In this document: piece by piece, positions 1-5,493 of the stretch
Layout: every line of letters begins with the position of its first letter
How positions within the stretch are numbered: the stretch's first letter is position 1
Source of the DNA: an uncultured Eubacteriales bacterium
Lineage (GTDB): Bacteria; Bacillota; Clostridia; Oscillospirales; Acutalibacteraceae
NCBI GenBank assembly: GCA_934465125.1
Contig: CAKSKO010000085.1
Location: 1-5,842, forward strand
DNA length: 5,842 nt
Reading direction: 5' to 3'
Translations under genes and position numbers: made by a program
Notes under the pieces: model-generated
Database searches by the model: none
Told to the model about the DNA's origin: nothing
What the model saw: only the letters and a program-made list of their open reading frames with translations

Positions 1-207
1 GGAGGACCACGGACCGGGCGGGGTGATGCCTTTAGTGGTAAACGTGAGCGCCATAAGCTTTGCCGGCGCCATGATCTCATGAAGCTACTGATCCTGTGAG
101 TGTGTCGCTTCACGCGCAGGAAAGGGAATGCAAAGAAGTGACTGCGCTCGGAGAAGTCTCCACGGATACATTTTCGGACACGGGTTCAACTCCCGTCGCC
201 TCCACCA
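1..207 (+). ncRNA. ssrA: tmRNA (ssrA), 3' part; 5' end lies outside the window
   Basis: This is the 3' portion of transfer-messenger RNA, which rescues stalled ribosomes by adding a degradation tag. The end is diagnostic. A T-arm is visible, with stem ACGGG (180-184), loop TTCAACT (185-191) and stem CCCGT (192-196). It is followed by the acceptor 3' strand CGCCTCC (197-203), a discriminator A and an encoded CCA (205-207). Upstream, GGGAATGCAAAGAAGTGACT (124-143) resembles the conserved block in the E. coli tmRNA 3' domain. GGAG/CTCC (150-153 with 158-161) can form a short hairpin. The 5' acceptor strand, the alanine-type D-loop half and the tag reading frame are missing and should lie upstream. 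The 3' end reads as intact even though a mobile element starts immediately after it, so the element must have restored the terminal bases on insertion. Positions 110-207 are also antisense to the recombinase reading frame. Confidence 0.95.
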
Positions 208-1651
208 AAGCTACCCTAGACGAACTCAACTCGTCAATGGTCACATCAGAATGGCTGTCTTGTGTGTTATACAGGACAGTCATTTTGTCGTCATAGAGGT
301 AAATCTTGTTGATGAACGTATCCACTAGCGCTTGACGATATTTGTGGTCATTCACATCACCTTTTCGGAATTGATTCAGGAAAAAGCGCACTTCATCGAC
401 TGTGGGGGTAGGATGAGCAGTGGTTTCTACAAGAATCTGGTGCTCTAGTTCACTGTGTTCCCGTTTCTTTTGCGAGATACGTTCCGCGAGCACATCAATA
501 ATCTGTCCGCTTTCCAGGGCTTTCAGGAGATTTTCGGTGGCTCGCTCGTTTTCTTTTAAAAGTTTTTGGAGCCGCTTGAGGTTTCCTGTATCAGTCTCCC
601 GCTCGCAGAGTAGCACAACCTCCTTGGCAATACGGTCAATATTCTCCTTGGTCAGCAGTTTCCGCGTTTCTGCGAACACGAAGTCTTCGATATAAGCCTT
701 TCTGACAGACTTTTTGTGGCAGGATTTGTCCCGGCGATTGGAAACGCACTGATAGTAGTGATATTTCTTGCCGGTATGGCTTGTGGCGCTGACGCCTGTC
801 ATGGAGGCTTTACAATGACCACAGAACAGTTTCGTACTCAATATGTAACCTTCAGAAGCCTTTGCGCGCGCAGGGGCTTTTTTCTTTTTATCTATCATAT
901 CCTGCACCTCATAAAACAGAGCATCACAAATGATGCGGGGCAATCCGTCTGGTATTTCGGTTCCACGGTAGGTGTAAATACCGATATAGCGCTTGTTGCG
1001 GAGAATACGGTTGGTGCTATTCTTGTTGAACGCGTTGCCATAGGAAGTTTTGATATGGTTTGCGTTGAGGTACCGAATGATGTCTGCCATGGAATGGCCG
1101 CTGGCGTACATCTCAAAAATCTTTTTTACGACTGGCGCAGTATTAGGGTCAATTTGAAAGCGCTTCTTATCATCTACATAAAATCCCAGTGCCACATTCC
1201 CGCCTGTGGAGAGACATTTTTCGGCGTTGATGTCCATGCCGCGCCGTATCTTCTGTGAGAGTTCGACGCTATAGTATTCTGCCATACCTTCTAAGACTGC
1301 CTCCATCAACACACCAGAGGCGTCATCGGAGATATTCTCACGGGCGGATAACACACGAATGCCATTCTTCTTGAGCCTGGCTTTATAGGTGGCACTGTCG
1401 TAACGGTTGCGGGCAAATCGATCAAGATGGTAGACCAATACCGCTTGAAAGAGTTTCTTGTCCCCGTCCGCAATCATGCGTAGAAATTCCGGGCGATGAT
1501 CTGTTGTACCGGAAATAGCGCGGTCAATGTATTCGCCAACAACGGTATAGCCGTTGCGCTGTGCATATTCATAGCACTCTTTCAGCTGGCCTTCAATGCT
1601 CTGTTCTGTCTGATGATCAGAAGAGTATCGGGCGTAGATTATAACATTCAT
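110..1651 (-). CDS. large serine recombinase (site-specific integrase) of an ssrA-integrated element
   Basis: A 513-residue large serine recombinase, expected to integrate and excise the element by double-strand cleavage and subunit rotation. The N-terminal resolvase catalytic domain (about 1-145) carries Y6, R8 and the presumed nucleophile S10 in YARYSSDHQ, plus the DRFAR motif (D77, R78, R81). The recombinase domain (about 155-255) contains the SMADIIRYLN and TNRILRNKRYIG segments. A zinc-ribbon-like domain follows, with C277-x2-C280 and C302/C311, then a predicted coiled coil (about 355-408) and a C-terminal cap ending near INKIYLYDD. The start ATG overlaps the repressor stop as ATGA, with GAGGAG 11 bases upstream, so translation is probably coupled. 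The last ~32 residues, beginning near VEATGVEPVSE, are read from the antisense strand of ssrA and are unlikely to be a native domain. The family assignment is firm. The exact target is inferred from position. Confidence 0.95.
   Translation of the reverse strand: MNVIIYARYSSDHQTEQSIEGQLKECYEYAQRNGYTVVGEYIDRAISGTTDHRPEFLRMIADGDKKLFQAVLVYHLDRFARNRYDSATYKARLKKNGIRVLSARENISDDASGVLMEAVLEGMAEYYSVELSQKIRRGMDINAEKCLSTGGNVALGFYVDDKKRFQIDPNTAPVVKKIFEMYASGHSMADIIRYLNANHIKTSYGNAFNKNSTNRILRNKRYIGIYTYRGTEIPDGLPRIICDALFYEVQDMIDKKKKAPARAKASEGYILSTKLFCGHCKASMTGVSATSHTGKKYHYYQCVSNRRDKSCHKKSVRKAYIEDFVFAETRKLLTKENIDRIAKEVVLLCERETDTGNLKRLQKLLKENERATENLLKALESGQIIDVLAERISQKKREHSELEHQILVETTAHPTPTVDEVRFFLNQFRKGDVNDHKYRQALVDTFINKIYLYDDKMTVLYNTQDSHSDVTIDELSSSRVALVEATGVEPVSENVSVETSPSAVTSLHSLSCA
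251..283 (+). terminator. candidate rho-independent terminator downstream of ssrA, inside the recombinase 3' coding region
   Basis: A 13-bp stem pairs ATGGCTGTCTTGT (251-263) with ACAGGACAGTCAT (271-283), including two G-U pairs, around a 7-base loop. On the plus strand the T-run (TTTT at 283-286) overlaps the foot of the stem and continues into TTTG. It lies 44 bases past the tmRNA CCA end, where a replacement ssrA terminator would be useful because the insertion displaces the original downstream sequence. It also encodes part of the recombinase C-terminal region on the other strand, so the pairing could be coincidental. Confidence 0.45.
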
Positions 1652-2397
1652 TTTGTTTCCGTCTCCTCAACGGTATCTTCCATAGCAGGCAGGGAGGATA
1701 GATATTCGTCCCGATGTTCGGCCTCCCATTTCTTATATTCGTATTCTTCTTTCAGCTCGTTTTGCTTAGAAATACAATCTTTTAAGTGGACTAATTCTAT
1801 TTGAACTTTAGAAAACATTGCTTCACTCAAGTATTCACCGAAAATCAACTGCCGACTGACTTTCCCGCTGGGCGAGCGCGACAATATAACCGTTGCTCCT
1901 GCTGGCTCACCGTCATGAGAAGAAGGGAAAACGAACTTGCCAAGCAAATATCCATATAGATTTTCTAGAAAACTTGTATTGTCCATGTTGGCAATCAAAC
2001 AGTTCAGAACGGCGAGCTTCTTTTCCTCAAGGTCGGAATTTTGACCGGCTTTTTCGATCAAAGCTTTCAATTTTTTGATTGCAGGGCCAGACAATCCGGT
2101 TATTACATGAATTTGCTCATCATCTGGGGTTTCGCATTCCTGATCCCCAAACAGGTAATCCATCGAAACACCAAGCGTTTTTGCGACTTTGCGAAATCTG
2201 GTGATCCCTGGCTCTCTTAATCCAGTTGCCGATTTTTTGCTTTTCCCAATCCATTCAGAAATGGTTGTGGCAGGAACACCTGATTCAAGTGCTAATTGTT
2301 GCTGAGTCATCCCGCGTTCTTCCATCAATATCTTGATTTGGTTGGCCCATACGCGGGGGTCATTTTTGTCTACTGGATATAATTTTTTGTAGCCCAT
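1648..2397 (-). CDS. XRE-family transcriptional regulator (probable element repressor)
   Basis: A 249-residue DNA-binding regulator. A helix-turn-helix of the XRE/Cro-CI type occupies about residues 16-86, with TQQQLALESG (31-40) as the scaffold helix and TTISEWIG (44-51) as the recognition segment, closing with the typical SMDYLFGD. A second conserved block, GLSGPAIKKLKAL (101-113) through LNCLIAN, is common in Firmicute XRE regulators and probably mediates oligomerisation or signal sensing. The last ~60 residues are charged and likely helical (KQNELKEEYEYKKW). There is no RecA-responsive peptidase-like Ser/Lys pair that I can recognise, so induction by LexA-type autocleavage is not supported. 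AGGAAGGG lies 6 bases before the ATG. The gene is first in a leftward operon with the recombinase (ATGA overlap) and faces a divergent replication operon across palindromic operators, which suits an autoregulated repressor. That role is inferred from context. Confidence 0.9.
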   Translation of the reverse strand: MGYKKLYPVDKNDPRVWANQIKILMEERGMTQQQLALESGVPATTISEWIGKSKKSATGLREPGITRFRKVAKTLGVSMDYLFGDQECETPDDEQIHVITGLSGPAIKKLKALIEKAGQNSDLEEKKLAVLNCLIANMDNTSFLENLYGYLLGKFVFPSSHDGEPAGATVILSRSPSGKVSRQLIFGEYLSEAMFSKVQIELVHLKDCISKQNELKEEYEYKKWEAEHRDEYLSSLPAMEDTVEETETK

Positions 2398-2472
2398 ATA
2401 GTTCCCTTCCTGCTACGATAAATAGAATCTGCTTGCTGAAAAATACGCCGGTCACCGAGTTTGCAGTATTTT

Positions 2473-2501
2473 GTGACAAGGCTAATTTTTACTGCTACAA
2501 T
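2473..2501 (+). promoter_or_regulatory. probable rightward promoter for the small gene and the primase/helicase gene
   Basis: GTGACA (2473-2478) and TACAAT (2496-2501) each match the sigma-70 type consensus at five of six positions and are separated by 17 bases. Transcription would start near 2508, inside the first palindrome. A repressor bound there would block initiation. No transcript data are available, so this is a sequence-based call. Confidence 0.6.
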
Positions 2502-2550
2502 AATACTGTAAACAGTATTTCATAAAAATAATTTCTGTTTACAGTATTAT
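2500..2550. promoter_or_regulatory. paired palindromic operator between divergent promoters
   Basis: The arms ATAATACTGTAAACAG (2500-2515) and CTGTTTACAGTATTAT (2535-2550) are perfect reverse complements with a 19-base spacer. Each arm is centred on a shorter palindrome. The first is AATACTGTAAACAGTATT (2502-2519), a perfect 8+2+8 site. The second, ATTTCTGTTTACAGTATT (2531-2548), matches in 6 of 8 positions. Their centres are 29 bp apart, close to three helical turns, so two dimers would sit on one face of the DNA. A possible lone half-site, GCAGTATT, lies at 2463-2470. The likely ligand is the adjacent XRE protein. Confidence 0.75.
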
Positions 2551-2577
2551 CATAACTGATACTTCCAGAAAAGTAAA
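2549..2577 (-). promoter_or_regulatory. possible leftward promoter for the repressor-recombinase operon
   Basis: On the minus strand, TTTACT (2577-2572) and TATGAT (2554-2549) are separated by 17 bases. The -10 matches five of six consensus bases and the -35 four of six. The -10 abuts the outer end of the operator exactly as the rightward -10 abuts the other end, giving a near-symmetric divergent pair. The transcript would carry a leader of about 145 bases before the repressor start. This is weaker than the rightward promoter. Confidence 0.4.
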
Positions 2578-2602
2578 GGGTATTTTGGGTGGTGAAGCAA
2601 AA

Positions 2603-2782
2603 ATGGCACAAGAACAATTTCAAATAAGTCAATCCCAGAGCCGGATATTTGCCCGTGCCATCTATGCAGACATTTCCGCTTATGTGGAAGTTCATCAAGG
2701 GGAGTATCAGGAATTCTTAAGACAGGAGGAAAAAGATTGTGATAGAGAAAATCAAAGTGCACATAGATCCAAGGTGCTATGA
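2603..2782 (+). CDS. small hypothetical protein, first gene of the replication operon
   Basis: A 59-residue soluble, acidic, probably helical protein of unknown function. It begins MAQEQFQISQSQSRIFARAIY and continues with ADISAYVEVHQGEYQEFLRQEE. The SRIFARAIYADISAYVEVHQ segment looks like a conserved block that I associate with small genes preceding DUF3987-type genes in Firmicute elements, but I cannot name the family. The ATG at 2603 is chosen because GGTGA lies 7 bases upstream. A TTG at 2585, preceded by AAAGGG, would add six residues and cannot be excluded. The last 44 bases overlap the start of the next gene, whose Shine-Dalgarno sits inside this frame, so the low-complexity tail (CDRENQSAHRSKVL) may exist mainly because of that overlap. 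Position right after the operator would suit an excisionase, a Cro-like protein or a replication accessory protein, but no helix-turn-helix is evident. Confidence 0.65.
   Translation: MAQEQFQISQSQSRIFARAIYADISAYVEVHQGEYQEFLRQEEKDCDRENQSAHRSKVL
2724..2741 (+). promoter_or_regulatory. ribosome binding site and GTG start of the primase/helicase gene, inside the preceding gene
   Basis: A perfect AGGAGG (2724-2729) is followed by nine bases and GTG (2739-2741). It lies within the 59-residue gene and encodes part of its RQEE segment. Ribosomes translating the small gene would pass over it, which suggests translational coupling of the two products. Confidence 0.75.
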
Positions 2783-5045
2783 TGCAAAGCCATCTGGAAA
2801 AGAGATTGGAGGGATCAAAAGCAGACTGCAGAAAAACACCAGCCCTTCCGTTGTTACATTAGAGGAGCTGGTGCACAAAATCGAAACAGGCCATTCCATC
2901 AGCCCCGGAATTATGGACGGCATGAGCGCAAAGGACTGGAAAGAACAGCAGGTGTTTCTGGTCGATATTGATAATGAAGACGAGGGGAAAATGCTCCAGA
3001 TCAAGGATGCTAAAGCTATTTGCGAAGAAAATCGTTTGCCTCTTGCGTTTTATTACCAGACTTTCAGCAATACAAAAGCCCATCCAAAATTTCGTCTTGG
3101 TTTTGTTATGGATGAACCTATTATTGACGAAACAAAAAGAAAGCGAGTAATCGAGACGCTGGTGAAACTGTTTCCGCAAAGCGACAAGAGCTGCGTAAAC
3201 GCAGACCGCATTTTCCACGGCACGAATAAACACGCAAAACTCTACAACCGAAATGCGCGTATTTCGTGGGAAACTATCCGAGCGGTTACGTTACACACCC
3301 ACTCCGAAAAGCGCCGCTGCGAGTGTTTTAACCACCCGAGCGGGCGTTCTGATTCTGAACTGAATGAACTGGTGAAAAACTTTGATCTGTTCGGGTATTT
3401 GAAGGAGCGCAATGGAGGATTTCGAAAGACCCGAAGTGGTGTGGTATTCCATAACTGTGAAATCTGCGGCCACCATGACAACTTGATGTATGTAGCGGAA
3501 ACAAATACCTTCTGTTGCCGTTCTAGCGATGTGGGAGGAAGTATCATTGACTATCTGATGCATACGGAAGGTCTTACCACAGCACAAGCAATCGATAAAT
3601 TGAAGAATGAGTTATGCGTGCCTGAATGGAAAATGCCCATCCCGTTGAACACGGTTACTCTACCTGTATTTCCAGTAAAAGCGTTGCCGCGTCTGTTGCA
3701 GGACTGGGTTGTAGCTGTCTCTGATAGCACGCAAACTCCGGTTGACATGGCAGCGGTATGTGTTCTCGCAGTGCTTTCTTGTTCGTTGCAGGGGAAATTC
3801 AGAGTTGCGCAAAACAGAAGTCATAGCGAGCCGCTGAACCTTTACATACTTATTATTGCGAAATCCGGTGAAAGGAAAAGCTCTATTGTCCGCATGATGA
3901 CTAAACCGATTTACCAATTTGAGGAGGAAGAGAATCATAGACGCCGATTGCAAATAGCACAGGAAAAGACAGAGTTGACCGCTCTGAGAAAACAACTCGA
4001 CAGATACGAAAAATCCGGCAAGACCGATCGTACATCTAAAGTTCAATCTCAGATCAAGGAGAAGGAGTATCAACAGACGAGATTGCTGAGACTACTTGCA
4101 GATGATGTAACCCCGGAAGCATTGACGACCCTGCTTGCGGATAATCAGGGCGTCTTGAGCATCATTTCAACAGAGGGAGGGCTGTTTGATACCCTTTCTG
4201 GACGATACTCAAAAATGATTTCGATTGATACGATCTTGAAGGCTTATACAGGTGACCGTATCCGAGTGGATCGAAAGGGTCGGGAAAGTGAAACGATCAA
4301 TAACCCGACTTTGACAATGCTCTTGTCTGCGCAGGATAATGTGTTGGAAGGGCTGATGAAAAATGAAGTCTTTCGGAATAGAGGTTTACCTGCGAGAATT
4401 TTGTATAGCCGCCCCACATCCAAGATCGGAACCCGAAAATATCAAGGCCCAGAATTGCCCTTGAATCTCGAGCGGGAATATCACCAGCTCGTTCATGATC
4501 TGCTTTCTCTGCCCCGTGGCAAAGTGGTGGGAGAACTGGTGCTGGACGATGGAGCGGATCGCTGTGCGGAACAGTACTTCAATGAGTTTGAGGCGAGACT
4601 GATCGGCGATCTTGCGGCGATTGATGATTGGGGCGGAAAACACTTTGGGAATATGCTCCGTATCGCAGGGTTGCTCCATTGTGCTAGACATAGAAGCAAT
4701 CCATCTGCAACGCCGATTTCGAAAGACACGATAGAACGAGCCATCAGAATATCGAGATATTTTCTGGAGCATGCCAAATTTGCCTATATGCAGTTGGGGG
4801 CAGATAAGACTTTGCGGGAGGCAAAAGCAATCTTGAAGCGGCTTGTGGAACAAGATCAAAAGGAACTGAGCAGATACGATATATTCCGCCTTTGCCGTGG
4901 AGAATTTGCCAAAGTGGAGGATACGAGAGAGGCGATTGGTCTGTTAGTTGAACATGGGTATTTGCATGAAATTACTTACTCCGCCCCGACGGGGGGACGT
5001 CCCCGTGGGAAGAGATATTTGCTTAACCCATTGTTTTCTGATTAG
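2739..5045 (+). CDS. primase/helicase-like replication protein: AEP-like N-terminus, zinc motif, DUF3987-type ATPase, winged-helix C-terminus
   Basis: A 768-residue multidomain protein probably responsible for replicating the excised element. Residues about 1-185 resemble archaeo-eukaryotic primase folds: VFLVDIDNED with D76 and D78 as candidate metal ligands, KFRLGFVMDEP (117-127), and ADRIFHGTNK (155-164). Residues 238-260 (H238, C240, C243, C259/C260) resemble a CHC2-type primase zinc finger. Residues about 310-680 resemble the DUF3987 ATPase, with a variant P-loop AKSGERKSS (374-382; K380), a Walker B-like segment GVLSIISTEGG (471-481), and NRGLPARILYSRP (547-559), a likely arginine-containing sensor region. 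A charged helical insertion (about 393-450) separates the Walker motifs. The C-terminus (about 690-768) looks like a winged helix ending GGRPRGKRYLLNP. The GTG start is supported by AGGAGG (2724-2729) nine bases upstream; an in-frame TAA at 2718 excludes longer starts. Activity is inferred from motifs. Confidence 0.85.
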   Translation: MIEKIKVHIDPRCYDAKPSGKEIGGIKSRLQKNTSPSVVTLEELVHKIETGHSISPGIMDGMSAKDWKEQQVFLVDIDNEDEGKMLQIKDAKAICEENRLPLAFYYQTFSNTKAHPKFRLGFVMDEPIIDETKRKRVIETLVKLFPQSDKSCVNADRIFHGTNKHAKLYNRNARISWETIRAVTLHTHSEKRRCECFNHPSGRSDSELNELVKNFDLFGYLKERNGGFRKTRSGVVFHNCEICGHHDNLMYVAETNTFCCRSSDVGGSIIDYLMHTEGLTTAQAIDKLKNELCVPEWKMPIPLNTVTLPVFPVKALPRLLQDWVVAVSDSTQTPVDMAAVCVLAVLSCSLQGKFRVAQNRSHSEPLNLYILIIAKSGERKSSIVRMMTKPIYQFEEEENHRRRLQIAQEKTELTALRKQLDRYEKSGKTDRTSKVQSQIKEKEYQQTRLLRLLADDVTPEALTTLLADNQGVLSIISTEGGLFDTLSGRYSKMISIDTILKAYTGDRIRVDRKGRESETINNPTLTMLLSAQDNVLEGLMKNEVFRNRGLPARILYSRPTSKIGTRKYQGPELPLNLEREYHQLVHDLLSLPRGKVVGELVLDDGADRCAEQYFNEFEARLIGDLAAIDDWGGKHFGNMLRIAGLLHCARHRSNPSATPISKDTIERAIRISRYFLEHAKFAYMQLGADKTLREAKAILKRLVEQDQKELSRYDIFRLCRGEFAKVEDTREAIGLLVEHGYLHEITYSAPTGGRPRGKRYLLNPLFSD

Positions 5046-5058
5046 GTGAGTGATTATG

Positions 5059-5113
5059 CGGTAAAAAGGTTATTAAGATGAAAAAGTTTTTAACCTTTAA
5101 AGCCTTTATACCG
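5059..5113. repeat. AT-rich nested inverted repeat downstream of the primase/helicase gene (possible origin region or terminator)
   Basis: CGGTAAAAAGG (5059-5069) pairs with CCTTTATACCG (5103-5113) with one mismatch, and inside it AAAGGTTA (5065-5072) pairs with TAACCTTT (5091-5098). The two pairings overlap and so compete. The sequence GTAAAAAG also occurs as a direct repeat (5061-5068 and 5113-5120). An AT-rich block with short inverted and direct repeats just after a replication gene is a common setting for a replication origin, but it could also be a simple attenuator. The function is not established. Confidence 0.45.
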
Positions 5114-5122
5114 TAAAAAGAT

Positions 5123-5163
5123 AATAGCGGCTATGTCACTATGATCGTGGCATGGCCGCTATT
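5123..5163 (-). terminator. strong hairpin, likely terminator of the ribbon-helix-helix gene (perhaps bidirectional)
   Basis: A 17-bp stem joins 5123-5139 and 5147-5163 with only two G-U pairs, around the 7-base loop TATGATC. Its core is AATAGCGGC/GCCGCTATT. Read on the minus strand the stem is followed by ATCTTTTTAC, a good T-run for rho-independent termination, and the stop codon of the ribbon-helix-helix gene (5161-5159) lies inside the stem. On the plus strand the following CGCTATCTTCTTG is only weakly T-rich, so it may also help to end the primase/helicase transcript. Confidence 0.7.
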
Positions 5164-5335
5164 CGCTATCTTCTTGTTCATCTGACAGGTTATCGAGCGC
5201 GTATTCACAACATTGGCATACCAAATTGTTCAGAGAAACCTTTTGGGTTTGAGCCACTACCGTTAACCGCTCGACCAGTTCTGCTGGCATTCGAAATGTC
5301 TTATTTACCATTTCCGGTTTGTTTACCTTAAACAT
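5159..5335 (-). CDS. small ribbon-helix-helix (Arc/CopG-like) DNA-binding protein
   Basis: A 58-residue protein, translated as MFKVNKPEMVNKTFRMPAEL, then VERLTVVAQTQKVSLNNLVC and QCCEYALDNLSDEQEDSE. The pattern is that of a ribbon-helix-helix protein: a short beta strand (VNKTFRMP, about 10-17), helix A (ELVERLTVVAQTQ, 19-31), a turn with VSLNNLV, and helix B (NNLVCQCCEYALDNL). Such proteins act as dimers, using the paired strands in the DNA major groove. They serve as antitoxins, copy-number regulators or autorepressors. AGAGGTGAG lies just upstream of the ATG. The gene is divergent from the nuclease-like gene and the spacer is rich in GTGT/ACAC repeats, so it probably regulates itself and that gene. 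No toxin gene adjoins it on the same strand. The function is inferred from fold and context; the fold call is fairly secure. Confidence 0.8.
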   Translation of the reverse strand: MFKVNKPEMVNKTFRMPAELVERLTVVAQTQKVSLNNLVCQCCEYALDNLSDEQEDSE

Positions 5336-5366
5336 AGCCTCACCTCTTAGTATTTAGTATATAAGA

Positions 5367-5433
5367 AAAGTGAGGTGTTAAATACACTTTGTTTTTACAC
5401 TTAGATTTTTATATGTAATATATTGTGTTACAT
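5367..5433. promoter_or_regulatory. repeat-rich divergent control region between the ribbon-helix-helix and nuclease-like genes
   Basis: Several short repeats are clustered here. AAAGTG/CACTTT (5367-5372 and 5385-5390) and GTGT-TAAAT-ACAC (5375-5387) are inverted repeats. TACACTT occurs twice as direct repeats 13 bases apart (5383-5389 and 5396-5402), and GTGTTA also recurs (5375-5380 and 5425-5430). ATGTAA/TTACAT (5413-5418 and 5428-5433) is a further inverted repeat. A possible rightward promoter is TTTACA (5394-5399), 16 bases, TAATAT (5416-5421). A possible leftward -10 is TATACT (5361-5356), with no convincing -35. Short tandem half-sites are typical of operators bound cooperatively by ribbon-helix-helix dimers, so autoregulation is likely but unproven. 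Confidence 0.5.
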
Positions 5434-5493
5434 CAAAAAATGCTTTAAGATGGGAAGAGAAGTTTTTTAGAACACAGGAAGGAATGAGACAAT

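Noticed and set aside
96..328. Short plus-strand open frames across the tmRNA 3' end
   Set aside because: They lie in the structured ssrA RNA and antisense to the recombinase, have no ribosome binding site and encode nothing recognisable.
716..1258. A 180-codon plus-strand open frame
   Set aside because: It is the antisense shadow of the recombinase catalytic and recombinase domains, whose protein is clearly conserved on the minus strand.
2451..2477. GTCAC/GTGAC inverted repeat over the rightward -35 region
   Set aside because: Only five base pairs with a 17-base spacer, which is expected by chance; it does not match the main operator.
2585..2602. TTG start adding six residues to the small gene
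   Set aside because: AAAGGG precedes it, but the ATG at 2603 has a suitable GGTGA and a stronger start codon; kept only as an alternative.
2702..2782. Programmed frameshift joining the small gene to the primase/helicase
   Set aside because: The AAAAA run is not a convincing slippery site, and a perfect AGGAGG with a properly spaced GTG explains independent initiation.
3660..4073. Minus-strand open frames within the primase/helicase gene (also 4386-4859)
   Set aside because: They are shadows of a long, motif-rich coding sequence and have no recognisable products.
4984..5004. GC-rich palindromes, including GGGGACGTCCCC at 4993-5004
   Set aside because: They lie in codons for the conserved GGRPRGKRY segment of the winged-helix end, so coding explains them; no T-run or spacing suggests a terminator or operator.
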